Source: Candidatus Firestoneibacteriota bacterium (GTDB lineage Bacteria > Oederibacteriota > Muellerivitia > Muellerivitales > Muellerivitaceae). From it: a stretch of 47,415 bases of DNA. The stretch is from the NCBI GenBank assembly GCA_013286205.1, contig JABDGD010000016.1:1-47415 (forward strand), given 5' to 3'. Shown here piece by piece: positions 7,515 through 16,539 of this stretch. Position 1 is the first letter of the stretch. Each line of letters starts with the position of its first letter. The translations under genes and the position numbers were made by a program. The notes under the pieces were generated by a model, which was given only the letters and a program-made list of their open reading frames with translations, had not been told where the DNA came from and searched no databases.

Positions 7515-7958
7515 CTAATCGTGCCATCGGTTCCCCAGGTACTGACAGCCTTTGGCCCATTGGGTGGCCAGACCTTCGAGGATCTCTTTTTTCACATCCG
7601 GATTCACCGGCATCTTGGCAAATTCATCCAGACTGTAAAAAGCGGCGTCGCGCAGAACGGCGTCTTGGGTGACCTGAATATTAAAGTGTTCAGCCTCAAC
7701 CATGAAGTAAATGTTTAACACCTGGCGGTGCTTGTTCGGGGGGATAGAGTCGTGAACTAAAACCATCGGCCCTACTTTAATTGGCAGTCCGACTTCTTCC
7801 TGATATTCGCGAACGACCGCTTGCTCAACCGATTCGCCAAAGTCCACTCCCCCGCCGGGAATGAGCCAGTAGCTTTTGTCGTTCTTTTCATGGCGGACTA
7901 ACAAAATTTTTCCGTCGTGTATCAAGATACCGGCCGCTCTAATGCGAATGCTTTGCAA
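7515..7958 (-). CDS. Nudix hydrolase
   Basis: At 147 residues it is a single Nudix domain. The full Nudix box is present: G36, E42, R50, E51, E54, E55 and G57 follow the GX5EX7REUXEEXGU pattern. Nudix enzymes hydrolyse nucleoside diphosphates linked to another moiety; the substrate is not readable here. The TTG start is backed by GAGGTG 5 nt upstream. It is 11 bp downstream of miaA and probably co-transcribed with it. Confidence 0.87.
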   Translation of the reverse strand: MQSIRIRAAGILIHDGKILLVRHEKNDKSYWLIPGGGVDFGESVEQAVVREYQEEVGLPIKVGPMVLVHDSIPPNKHRQVLNIYFMVEAEHFNIQVTQDAVLRDAAFYSLDEFAKMPVNPDVKKEILEGLATQWAKGCQYLGNRWHD

Positions 7959-7969
7959 AAATCACCTCG

Positions 7970-8884
7970 TTATAATTTTTCAGACAGCTTTTGAACCGCA
8001 GCATCCATTGTAGGAAAATCATCCAGATTCAACCACTCTACATCATGTTGATGTTTAAACCAGGTCCACTGGCGCTTGGCATATTGCCTGGTACGCCTAA
8101 AAATACGTTCTAAGGCCTCCGCTTCGGTCATTTTTTCTGCTAAAAAGGCCGATGCTTCAGCATAACCAATTGCCGCCAAGGTTGGATGATCTTGGGGCAA
8201 ATGAAGGCTTAATAAATATTTTGTCTCTTCTAAAAGCCCTTGAACCCACATGGTCTGGGTTCTTTTTAATAAAAGTTTATCCAAGTTTTCACGGGAACGT
8301 TCTAAGCCGAGAAAAATAACGTTGGCGGAGCCGAGGGGTTCATAGGCCGCTTTGATTGAGGCCGTTTCAAAAGTTTTTTCCAAGGCTCTTCCAACCCTTC
8401 GGGTGTCTTGAACATCCAGCCGTTGGGCGGCTAAGGCGTCCCTGCTGGCCAACCACTCGTGGGCCTTTTCGGGCCCTAATTCTAAAACTTTTTCCGCCAC
8501 CATGGATCGTACTTCGGGACTGGGTGCGGTTCCCTGAGGCGGCCCTTCCACTAAAGCGCGAATGTAAAACCCGGCGCCGCCAACAATTAAAAATTTTTTA
8601 GATTTTTCAGCGGCGATGATTTTTTTGGCGGAAGTAGCGAATTGAACGGCATTCCAGGATTCCTGCGCTTTGCGAACGCCCACTAAATGATGCTTCACTT
8701 TTCCTTGAAGCTCTTTGTCTGGCTGGGCGGTTCCCATTTCCATCCCCTGGTAAACCTGAAAAGCGTCAGCGGAGATAATTTCAAAGCCGTGTCGGATGGC
8801 TAATCGGCCAGCGATCTCGGATTTGCCAACTCCGGTTGGGCCCACCAAAATAGGAATTTTTACAGCCGAAGTTAAAGAATCCAT
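7970..8884 (-). CDS. miaA: tRNA dimethylallyltransferase MiaA
   Basis: MiaA transfers dimethylallyl from DMAPP to A37 of tRNAs reading UNN codons. At 304 residues it has the usual length. The P-loop is GPTGVGKS (15-22), followed by the substrate motif ISADAFQVYQGMEMGTAQP, GGAGFYIRALVEG and the DTRRVGRALE tRNA-binding segment. The family commonly has SADS where this protein has SADA. The gene starts 5 bp after the mutL stop; mutL-miaA linkage is widespread. Its DMAPP substrate would come from the Dxs pathway also encoded in this window. Confidence 0.95.
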   Translation of the reverse strand: MDSLTSAVKIPILVGPTGVGKSEIAGRLAIRHGFEIISADAFQVYQGMEMGTAQPDKELQGKVKHHLVGVRKAQESWNAVQFATSAKKIIAAEKSKKFLIVGGAGFYIRALVEGPPQGTAPSPEVRSMVAEKVLELGPEKAHEWLASRDALAAQRLDVQDTRRVGRALEKTFETASIKAAYEPLGSANVIFLGLERSRENLDKLLLKRTQTMWVQGLLEETKYLLSLHLPQDHPTLAAIGYAEASAFLAEKMTEAEALERIFRRTRQYAKRQWTWFKHQHDVEWLNLDDFPTMDAAVQKLSEKL

Positions 8885-8889
8885 TGAAC

Positions 8890-10743
8890 TTAGTGCCTGT
8901 CGAAGCGGCGGTAAAGTTCCGATAGGGGAATTGAGAGAATCGTAGGTCGGCCATGAGGACAGGTAAAGGGCAGGTTAGCCGCGCGCATTTGATTGACCAT
9001 CCCCTTCATTTGATCCTCATTCAAGCGGTCCCCTGCCATGACAGCACTGCGGCAGGACATAAAGGTCGCGGTTCTTTCACGAAGTTGATCCAAACGGTTG
9101 GTGGATTTAACGCCAGTAGCGTCTTGAGAGGCTAAATCATCCAATAGATCTTTCATCAGCGTAACGACATCTTTGCCGGATAAATCCGCTGGTACACTAC
9201 GCACCAAAAAGGTATTACCGCCGAAGGGCGCTACTTCCATGCCTAATTCCATCAAAATATCCAGGCTGTTCTTTAAAACTTGAGCTTCTTTGGTACTCAC
9301 TTCAACTGTAGCCGGGACCAATAAGGGCTGCACTTCCAAACTTTTTTCCCGCACACCCTTCATCAAGCGTTCGTAATTGAGCCGCTCGTGAACCGTATGT
9401 TGATCGGCGATAAACATTTCAGAGTCGGATTGAAACACAATAAAAGTGTTAAAGAGCTGGCTAAAGTTATAAAGAGGTGTGTCGGGATCAATGCGCCGGG
9501 CCTGAAGTCCGCTTCCTTTAGCGAGGTTAAAGTCTTCAATAGCAGTGGTGTGGAGCGATCCGGCTGTCATAGGCTGGGCTGAGCTGTTTTGAGCCAATTT
9601 GTCATACAAATTTAATGGTGCGGTGGGTGCCGTCCAGGCCATGGTTGCCAGGCTCTCTTGAACATTTGCGACTGAGCTGGATAAACGAGCGGCCTCATAA
9701 GGACCGGGCTGGCTGGCTGTCGGCTCTACGACGGGTGCTAAAGGCTGAAGCGAGCCGGATGAGGAAAGCAAAGCGCCTCGAACCGCTTTCACAATGACAT
9801 CGAACACTTCCCTATCCCTAGAAAACTTTATTTCTTTTTTGGTGGGGTGAACATTCACGTCCACCTCGTTTTCTGGAACTTCAATAAACAAAATGGACAC
9901 GGGAAAACGCCGTGTTGGCAGCAGAGTGTGAAAGGCAGCCATGACGGCATAGCCCAGTGAAGGATTGGATACCCAACGGCGGTTAACGAAGAAAAGCATA
10001 TTTTCGCGGGTCGATTTGGTAATGGTAGGCGCGCTGACCACGCCTGTAATTTTGATGTTATTCAGGGCTAAGTCGACTGGTAAGAGTGATTTTGAAAGAT
10101 CTTTACCGAATATGGAAGAAACGCGGCCTGCAAAATCTGAGGCACTCACCCTCAATGCTTCTTTGCCGTCGACCGTTAGTTTGAAATTTACTTGTGGAAA
10201 AGCCAGCGCGAAATTAGTAACCACCGAGACGATATGGTTTTCTTCGGTGGACTCCTTCTTCATAAATTTTAACCGAGCGGGCGTATTGAAAAACAAATTC
10301 GAAATGGAGATCGTGGTGCCTTCAGGACGGCCCGTTTCAGTAATTTTGGCGGCGTCTCCACCCTTAATTTTGACCAAAGTGCCAGACATGGCGCCTTTGG
10401 GGCGCGTCGAGAGCTCAAAATGAGAAACGGAGGCGATGCTGGAAAGGGCTTCCCCTCTAAAGCCGAAGGTATGTAATTGGGAAAGATCGTCGACGGTATA
10501 AACTTTGCTCGTGGCGTGTTTTAAGACCGCTAACTTGGCGTCTTCAGGCGACATACCTTCGCCGTCATCGGACACTTTTAACAGTTTGCGCCCGCCATCT
10601 TGAACCTCTACTTCAACCCAGGTGGCTTTCGCGTCTAAAGAGTTTTCCATCAGTTCTTTAATGACGGATGAGGGGCGTTCGACCACTTCACCGGCCGCGA
10701 TTTGGTTAATAACCTTTTCAGGCAAAACTTTAATTTTGCTCAT
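8890..10743 (-). CDS. mutL: DNA mismatch repair protein MutL (endonuclease type)
   Basis: The protein has 617 residues. The N-terminal GHKL ATPase (1-330) shows IAAGEVVERPSSVIKELMENSLDA, DDGEGM, GFRGEAL and VDVNVHPTKKEI. A Ser/Pro/Ala-rich linker (about 325-415) leads to the C-terminal domain. That domain carries the metal-dependent nicking motif as D447-Q-H-T, E453, E458 (usually DQHA) and a terminal CPHGRP (595-600) plus MSCRSA. The set marks a MutL with its own endonuclease, as in organisms lacking MutH. It works with MutS, which is not in the window. It begins 55 bp after the cyclase gene ends. Confidence 0.96.
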   Translation of the reverse strand: MSKIKVLPEKVINQIAAGEVVERPSSVIKELMENSLDAKATWVEVEVQDGGRKLLKVSDDGEGMSPEDAKLAVLKHATSKVYTVDDLSQLHTFGFRGEALSSIASVSHFELSTRPKGAMSGTLVKIKGGDAAKITETGRPEGTTISISNLFFNTPARLKFMKKESTEENHIVSVVTNFALAFPQVNFKLTVDGKEALRVSASDFAGRVSSIFGKDLSKSLLPVDLALNNIKITGVVSAPTITKSTRENMLFFVNRRWVSNPSLGYAVMAAFHTLLPTRRFPVSILFIEVPENEVDVNVHPTKKEIKFSRDREVFDVIVKAVRGALLSSSGSLQPLAPVVEPTASQPGPYEAARLSSSVANVQESLATMAWTAPTAPLNLYDKLAQNSSAQPMTAGSLHTTAIEDFNLAKGSGLQARRIDPDTPLYNFSQLFNTFIVFQSDSEMFIADQHTVHERLNYERLMKGVREKSLEVQPLLVPATVEVSTKEAQVLKNSLDILMELGMEVAPFGGNTFLVRSVPADLSGKDVVTLMKDLLDDLASQDATGVKSTNRLDQLRERTATFMSCRSAVMAGDRLNEDQMKGMVNQMRAANLPFTCPHGRPTILSIPLSELYRRFDRH

Positions 10744-10798
10744 CCACGTCCTCTAATAAAGATGTAGGAATTGAAGATAGGCGTTACAAACGAAGGGA

Positions 10799-12373
10799 TC
10801 AAGCCTTAGGCATTAAACTTAAAACTTCGTAAATCTGAACCACAACAGTTTTCCCTTTTAATTTAACCGGGGAAAGTTTTTTAGCGGTCACGCGGTTGCC
10901 AAGGGCTTTGTAAGTTTCTTCTGTAATGAAAATTTGATTGCTCTCGGTTTCGCCTTCCACGCGGGAAGCGGTGTTAACCATGTCGCCGATAGCGGTGTAT
11001 TCCATACGTCGTTCACTGCCAATGTTGCCCACAATGGCTTCGCCCGTATTGATGCCGTACCCGACTTGAATTTGAGGCTTGTTTTGGGCTTTCCATTTTT
11101 CATTCAGCTGGGCCAGCTTTGCCCGCATTTCGAGGGCGGATTTCACGCATTCATAAGCGCTGTCTTTTGATTCTAACGGCGCGCCGTAAATCGCCATGAT
11201 GGCGTCACCGATAAACTTATCCAGTGTTCCCCGGTTGGCGAAGATGACGTCTGACATGACACTAAAATATTCATTCAAGAGAGAGACAACTGTTTCAACC
11301 GGTTCTTTTTCGGTGAAGGTGGTGAATCCGCGGATATCACAAAATAATATCGACACTCTTTTTTTCGCGCCGCCTAAGGCCATGTCGCTGCTGTTATTGT
11401 TCACCATGTCGTCAACCAAGTTGGGTGAAAGGTAGCGCTGCAGCGAAGTGCGAAGGCGTTCTTCTCTTCTGACGTCGTCAAAAAGCTTGGCGTTGGTAAT
11501 CGCCACAGCCGCCTGGTTAGCGAAGGCTGACAGGAAGTACATATCTTCTTCCGTGAAGGTGCTGGTTCCTTCCGCCTTATCGACATAAATCACACCTACA
11601 ATGTTGTCTCTTTCCCAAATAGGAACGCAAATAACTGACGAAAGCGGAAGGGCTTTTAAGCTGTCGCGGTTGGAAAAGCGTATATCCTCAGCGGCATCCA
11701 AAACCAAAACCGGCACGCGTTCTTTCAAAACGGTGTCGACGATAGTTTGGCTGTAGGGGGCCTGGGCTTCTTTGGGAGTTAAGGCGTGAGTGGCTACGGG
11801 TTTCATTTCCCCGCTCTTTTCCCTGATCAGCAAAAAGCCCCGATTGGCCTGCATGACTTTAATCGCCATAGCCATGATGATGCTTAAAAGAGTTTTGAGT
11901 TCGAGAACAGAATTGACGATATTTCCGACTTCATAAAGCGTAAGTAGTTTTTTATGAGCGATTTCGTCGATTTTGTAATTCTTGATGTCCTGGGTTTCTT
12001 TGGCCACTTCTACCGCGAACCGCAGGCGGGTTCCGCCGACAGAGATCACATCTTGATTGCGAAGCGGGCTTTCGGTGACACGGACACCATTTAAAGTTGT
12101 TCCGTTTGTACTGCCCATGTCTTTGAGATTAATGCCGCCCATACCCAAAACAATCTGAGCGTGTTGACGGGAAACGAGTGGATCTGAAACCACGATTTCG
12201 CAGGTGTTAGACCGGCCAATGGTAGTGGTTGGACGTGCGATTTTAAAAATTTGACCTTGTTCCGGTCCGGCCAAAACAGTCACGGTAATTTGAGGCTTAC
12301 CCGATGTTTTCGGCGGCGTTAAAACAATGCGGTTCGCCGGGGTAGCGCTTTCGTTTTTTGCGGGAACTTCCAT
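10799..12373 (-). CDS. FHA-GAF-class III adenylate cyclase
   Basis: A 524-residue soluble signalling protein. An FHA domain (about 50-118) has its phosphothreonine-binding residues G53-R54-S55, S68-R-Q-H71 and N90-G91. A GAF domain spans about 140-300. A class III nucleotide cyclase spans 335-515. The cyclase has both metal aspartates (D346, D390), K386 with T460 as the purine-selecting pair favouring ATP, and transition-state N467 and R471, so it should be active. It begins 7 bp downstream of a Ser/Thr kinase gene. FHA domains bind phospho-Thr proteins, so the natural inference is that the kinase or its substrates control cAMP production. The GAF ligand is unknown. Confidence 0.92.
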   Translation of the reverse strand: MEVPAKNESATPANRIVLTPPKTSGKPQITVTVLAGPEQGQIFKIARPTTTIGRSNTCEIVVSDPLVSRQHAQIVLGMGGINLKDMGSTNGTTLNGVRVTESPLRNQDVISVGGTRLRFAVEVAKETQDIKNYKIDEIAHKKLLTLYEVGNIVNSVLELKTLLSIIMAMAIKVMQANRGFLLIREKSGEMKPVATHALTPKEAQAPYSQTIVDTVLKERVPVLVLDAAEDIRFSNRDSLKALPLSSVICVPIWERDNIVGVIYVDKAEGTSTFTEEDMYFLSAFANQAAVAITNAKLFDDVRREERLRTSLQRYLSPNLVDDMVNNNSSDMALGGAKKRVSILFCDIRGFTTFTEKEPVETVVSLLNEYFSVMSDVIFANRGTLDKFIGDAIMAIYGAPLESKDSAYECVKSALEMRAKLAQLNEKWKAQNKPQIQVGYGINTGEAIVGNIGSERRMEYTAIGDMVNTASRVEGETESNQIFITEETYKALGNRVTAKKLSPVKLKGKTVVVQIYEVLSLMPKA

Positions 12374-12380
12374 GGTTATC

Positions 12381-14186
12381 TCACTTCTTCAATTCGTATA
12401 CCAGCACACTGCAATTGCCGATATCGGTAACGTACAAGCGGTTATCCGCGTCCATCGCGATGCCATAATATTTTGGCATAATCTTGAAATTGCCCTGGGG
12501 CGTTCCAAATTCGGTTACATAATAGCCTTCAGAGTCAAAAACCTGAATTCGAGCGTCGCGGTCAGTGACAAACACATTTCGTTTGGTGTCGGTTGTAACA
12601 CCCATCGGCGATAAAAACTCACTGCGTCCTGTTCCCCGTTTCCCAAACTTGTTTTTGTAGACGCCTTTTTGCGTAAAAATCTGAATACGATAGTTTTTTT
12701 CGTCGACCACTAAAAGATTTTGATCCGAGTCCAAGGTGAGCCCGGCGGGATTGTTAAATTCGCCTAAACGAGCGCCTTGAATACCAAATTTATTGAGAAC
12801 CTTGCCGGCGGAGTTAAACACGCGGACACGATGGTTACCGGTATCAGAGATGTAAATATTGTCATTTTTATCCAGCGTTAAAGCTTGGGGATGGAAAAAT
12901 CCTCCCGCGCCGCTTTCAATTCTACCGGTGGAAGGTGAAGCGGGCTCCCCAAAACGCGTAATCACTTGACCGTTTCTGGTAATAACTTGAACCGAGCAGC
13001 TTTTCGCGTCCAACACCACCAGATTGCCGCCCTGGTCTACAGCCACCGAGACAGGCATTAAAAAGGTGGGGTCTTTCGAGCCGAGTGTGTAAGTTCCGAA
13101 TTTTCCAACCGCGTAAAGATATTTACCCTCGTTATCAAAAACCTGCACATTGCATTTCAAGGAGTCGCAAACATAAATCCGTTTATCGTTGTCGACAGCC
13201 ACAGAAATAGGCGAAATGAAATTACCGTCTTCTTTGCCTCTGGTTCCAATAGATTTGACGAGCTTGTAATGGTAGCCCTGATAGCGGACGGAATTGATAT
13301 CAGCCGCGTTGCTCGGCGCGTTTTTAACCACGCCTTGAATAATGGTATGCGACAAAATGTCCTGAGTCTCGTTGCCCACACCGATGGGTTTTTCCAAAAT
13401 GAGCGTGGGAAGACGCTCCAGATCATTCTTCATTTCTAAAGCCGACTTGTAGCGCTTTGAAACTTCTTTTTGAAGCGCGCGCATAATGACGGCTTCGAGT
13501 TCTTTAGGAAGGCCGGCGTTAAACCTACTGGGTGGATCGGGTTCGTCTTTTAAGATCTTATTTAGAACGGCCATGGGTACTTCATCGTAAAAGGGCAACT
13601 TGCCGGTGACCATTTCATAAAGCACTACTCCCACAGAGTAAACATCAGACGCGGGTACGGGATGACCCAAGACCTGTTCTTTGGCCATGTAATAAAGCGT
13701 ACCGCCGATACCAGCGCCGCCCTGCCCTACCTGAATCATGGCGGTTCCGAAGTCGGTAATTTTCACTTTCTTCTCGGAGGTCATCAAAATATTGCCGGGT
13801 TTCAAGTCGCGGTGAATGACATTTTTTTCGTGGGCATACTGCAGGGCCAAAAGGATCTGGCAAATGATATCGACGGCCTCTTTGTAGGTCATCGGTGTTT
13901 CTTGCATGTGTTGGGCTAAGCTTTTCCCATCTACATATTCCATCACCATGAAAAAAATGTTTTCGGCCTTATCAACGGTGAGAATCTGAACGATATTGGG
14001 GTGATCTAGCGAGGCTAAAAGTTTTGGTTCGGCGATGAGTTTGGTAAATTCTTCTTTTTGGTTATGGGGAATCTTGAGGGCGACTTTTTTGCCGATCCAG
14101 GTATCTTCGGCTAGCCAAACTGTACCAAAGGTGCCGCTCCCTTTGATTTCGATGAGTTTATACTTATCAATATTGCCTTGGAGCAT
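12381..14186 (-). CDS. Ser/Thr protein kinase with C-terminal NHL beta-propeller
   Basis: The protein has 601 residues. An N-terminal Hanks-type kinase (about 8-265) has GSGTFGTV, K38, E53, H125-R-D127-LKPGN and D145-F-G. The usual APE is AKE (168-170). Residues 300-601 carry about six NHL repeats, for example FISPISVAVDNDKRIYVCD, FHPQALTLDKNDNIYISDTGNHRVRVF and FNNPAGLTLDSDQNLLVVDEKNYRIQIF. Mycobacterial PknD has the same domain order but with a membrane helix between; no such helix is evident here, so this kinase looks cytosolic. It heads the run leading to the FHA-cyclase. Confidence 0.92.
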   Translation of the reverse strand: MLQGNIDKYKLIEIKGSGTFGTVWLAEDTWIGKKVALKIPHNQKEEFTKLIAEPKLLASLDHPNIVQILTVDKAENIFFMVMEYVDGKSLAQHMQETPMTYKEAVDIICQILLALQYAHEKNVIHRDLKPGNILMTSEKKVKITDFGTAMIQVGQGGAGIGGTLYYMAKEQVLGHPVPASDVYSVGVVLYEMVTGKLPFYDEVPMAVLNKILKDEPDPPSRFNAGLPKELEAVIMRALQKEVSKRYKSALEMKNDLERLPTLILEKPIGVGNETQDILSHTIIQGVVKNAPSNAADINSVRYQGYHYKLVKSIGTRGKEDGNFISPISVAVDNDKRIYVCDSLKCNVQVFDNEGKYLYAVGKFGTYTLGSKDPTFLMPVSVAVDQGGNLVVLDAKSCSVQVITRNGQVITRFGEPASPSTGRIESGAGGFFHPQALTLDKNDNIYISDTGNHRVRVFNSAGKVLNKFGIQGARLGEFNNPAGLTLDSDQNLLVVDEKNYRIQIFTQKGVYKNKFGKRGTGRSEFLSPMGVTTDTKRNVFVTDRDARIQVFDSEGYYVTEFGTPQGNFKIMPKYYGIAMDADNRLYVTDIGNCSVLVYELKK

Positions 14187-14267
14187 TGGAGCCTCTCGTC
14201 TTGGCCGGAAAGGCGGTTGACGGGTTGATGTACGGCAAATCTATAAACGCGGGTATTTTATCAAAGC

Positions 14268-14831
14268 CTAGGACAGCTTGTAACTACCATCTGACAATAG
14301 ATGAAGGCTTACTTTCTCCAGTTTTAGCAGTTTTATCTTCCAATCCAGCCCTCCGCCGTACCCGCCCAATTTGGAACCGCTAGCCACAACCCGGTGACAC
14401 GGAATTAATAAACTGACAGGATTATGGTTTAAAGCTGATCCCGCCGCTCTAAAACCTCTGGGTGAGCCCGCTTTTAATGCGGTCCAGCCATAAGTGTGGG
14501 TTTGGCCCCATGGGATCTGAGCGGTTGCCGTAAGAACTTTTTGCTGAAAAGATGTCATAAAAAACAAATCAATCGGCACCGGCTTGAAGCGCTTCCCTGT
14601 TAAAGACTTTTTGGTTTCGGTTTGAATAAAAGCCGGAACGGTCTTGAGCGGTTGATCCCAAAAGGTAACTGGCAGCTTGGGAAGATATCCACCAAGCTTT
14701 TTAAGGGCTTTTTCTTTTGTGATTTGCGGCAGCGCTAATGCCGAAACACCTTTTAAAGTCCAGGCGGCCGCGCACCATCCTGAAGAAGTTTTAAATACGC
14801 CTAACTTCAGTTCTTTAAATACATCATTCAC
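14268..14831 (-). CDS. ogt: Methylated-DNA-protein cysteine methyltransferase (Ogt/MGMT type)
   Basis: This suicide repair protein removes alkyl groups from O6-methylguanine. The active-site motif IPCHRVV is present with the acceptor Cys at residue 145 of this reading. It is followed by LGGYGGGLDWKIKLLKLEK; FRAAGSALNHNP is the N-hinge. I place the start at GTG 14831, because it overlaps the murJ TGA in a GTGA pattern and has GGAAG just upstream. This gives 187 residues. A second in-frame GTG at 14861 would add 10 residues inside murJ but has no clear ribosome site. Translational coupling to murJ is likely. Confidence 0.9.
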   Translation of the reverse strand: MNDVFKELKLGVFKTSSGWCAAAWTLKGVSALALPQITKEKALKKLGGYLPKLPVTFWDQPLKTVPAFIQTETKKSLTGKRFKPVPIDLFFMTSFQQKVLTATAQIPWGQTHTYGWTALKAGSPRGFRAAGSALNHNPVSLLIPCHRVVASGSKLGGYGGGLDWKIKLLKLEKVSLHLLSDGSYKLS

Positions 14832-16477
14832 GCTTTTTTCTTCCGTCTGGTAATGATCCACTCAAAGCTTTCGCACCGTATTAATTTCGCGAGAATAAAG
14901 TAAACCGCCGCACCCACGATGATGGGTATGAAAACATCCAATACTTTTCCAAAAGGCACATCCTGTTGAATTAAAAGACGCAAGGTCCACCATGCCGCTA
15001 AACCCATGCCGAAACTGGCCAAGATTATTTTAAAAATCTCTTTAAAGATAAATTTAAACTCAAACTTCACCCCATAACGGCTCAGTCCGTAAAACAAAAA
15101 GAAAAAGGTGAAAAACACGCCGACGGTTGTGGCCAAAGGCAAAGCCAAAAACTTTTGGTAGGGGTCGGTCAAAAATACCAAAGCGGCTAAATTAAGGAGA
15201 GCTGTGGAAATCATGTTGATCACTGCGGCCCAGAAAGGCCATTTGGGTTTGCGCAAAGGATAAAAGGCCTGCGCGGTAATTTTGATTCCGGCATGGGCGA
15301 AAAGGCCCGCCACATAAAAGCAGGTAGCGTCCGCCACCATCAGTGTCGACTCTTCAGTAAAGTGTCCGTGTTGAAAAGCGAGCCGGCAAATGGGGAGGCT
15401 GATAATGCAGAGCCCGACCGTACTAGGAATCATGATAAAGGCCGCGGCCCCAATGGCGTGGGTCAGTGTATCTCCAAAGCCCTTTTCGTCACCGTCGGCC
15501 ATTTGCCGAGACATAAGCGGCAAAACCACTGTGGCGATCGATACGCCAAAGACACCGTAAGGTAGCTGCATCAGACGGTTGCCATAGTTTAAACAGGTGA
15601 TACTTCCCGTTTTTAAAAATGAGGCGAATATCTGATTTAAAAGAAAATCGACTTGAGTCACTGACAAGCTGATGACTGCGGGGGCTAAAAGAAAAAGCAT
15701 CTCCGCGATGCCGGGGTGGGTGGGTGGCCAGATTAACTTAAAGCGTCCGCCCAGTCCCCTGGCGGCCGGCACCTGAACAAGCCATTGGAGAAAAAAGCCG
15801 ACGGTTGTGGCCGCAGTCCAAATATGGATTTTTTGAATTTCATCAGCGTTGTCCCGCATTGACGGCCAATAAAATAAATAAAGGCCGGCCAAAATCAGGG
15901 TGATATTCATGGCTACTGGTGCGAAAGCGGGGGCTAAAAACTTATCGTGTGAGTTTAATGTCCCCATCCATAAAGCCGCCATGGAGACAAAGAGTAGAAC
16001 CGGAAACAAAATGCGGGTTAGATTCACGGTCAGTTCAAACTTGGCTGGATCGCCCAGAAAACCCGGCGCCACCATCCGCACTATCCACGGGGCGGCAAAA
16101 ATGCCGGCCGCAACCACCAAGCCAACGATTAGAAGCAGCAGGGTAAAAACCTGGGAAATTAGCTTCCAAGTTTCTTCTACTTTTTCCTTCTCCAGGCTTT
16201 TAGACAGGGTTGGGATAAAGGCTGATGATAAAGCTCCCTCCGCAAAGAGGTCTCTCAACAGGTTTGGGATGCGTAAAGCCGCAAAATAGGAATCAGACAC
16301 CAATCCGGCGCCGAAAATCCAAGAATTAAGCTGGTCTCGAAAGAATCCCGTTACCCGGCTTATAGAGGTGGCTACAGACACAATTCTGAAGTGTCCGGCA
16401 ACCTTGGTAGCCGTTACCCGGGAGTGGGTGCGCTGATGTTCTATATTTTTCACCATTCTTGACAGTACCCCTTGCAT
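14828..16477 (-). CDS. murJ: Lipid II flippase MurJ (MviN)
   Basis: The protein has 549 residues and multiple hydrophobic helices across its length (the family has about 14). The N-terminal signature RVTGFFRDQLNSWIFGAG...DSYFAALRIPNLLRDLFAEGALSSAFIP is diagnostic. MurJ moves lipid II across the inner membrane for peptidoglycan synthesis. The start is uncertain. The ATG at 16477 lacks a ribosome site, while the ATG at 16456 (seven codons on) has AAGGGG about 11 nt upstream and would leave the rpsT -35 element outside murJ. It is divergent from rpsT and coupled to ogt. Confidence 0.95.
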   Translation of the reverse strand: MQGVLSRMVKNIEHQRTHSRVTATKVAGHFRIVSVATSISRVTGFFRDQLNSWIFGAGLVSDSYFAALRIPNLLRDLFAEGALSSAFIPTLSKSLEKEKVEETWKLISQVFTLLLLIVGLVVAAGIFAAPWIVRMVAPGFLGDPAKFELTVNLTRILFPVLLFVSMAALWMGTLNSHDKFLAPAFAPVAMNITLILAGLYLFYWPSMRDNADEIQKIHIWTAATTVGFFLQWLVQVPAARGLGGRFKLIWPPTHPGIAEMLFLLAPAVISLSVTQVDFLLNQIFASFLKTGSITCLNYGNRLMQLPYGVFGVSIATVVLPLMSRQMADGDEKGFGDTLTHAIGAAAFIMIPSTVGLCIISLPICRLAFQHGHFTEESTLMVADATCFYVAGLFAHAGIKITAQAFYPLRKPKWPFWAAVINMISTALLNLAALVFLTDPYQKFLALPLATTVGVFFTFFFLFYGLSRYGVKFEFKFIFKEIFKIILASFGMGLAAWWTLRLLIQQDVPFGKVLDVFIPIIVGAAVYFILAKLIRCESFEWIITRRKKKA

Positions 16478-16487
16478 CGCTTACGAT
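16459..16487 (+). promoter_or_regulatory. rpsT promoter
   Basis: TTGACA (16459-16464), a perfect -35, is followed after 17 nt by TACGAT (16482-16487), giving a start near 16494. The -35 lies over the first codons of murJ if murJ starts at 16477. The resulting leader contains a small dyad CCCTC/GAGGG (16503-16507/16515-16519) just upstream of the ribosome site. Confidence 0.7.
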
Positions 16488-16539
16488 GAGCGTCCGTTTT
16501 TACCCTCTATGAATGAGGGGCTAAATCACTGGAGGATTC

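Noticed and set aside
11401..11586. Alternate-frame ORFs inside the cyclase, kinase, dxs and IOR genes
   Set aside because: They overlap confidently assigned genes and have no recognisable sequence.
14832..14861. Ten-codon N-terminal extension of ogt
   Set aside because: The upstream GTG lies within murJ without a ribosome site; the GTG at 14831 has GGAAG and a GTGA overlap.
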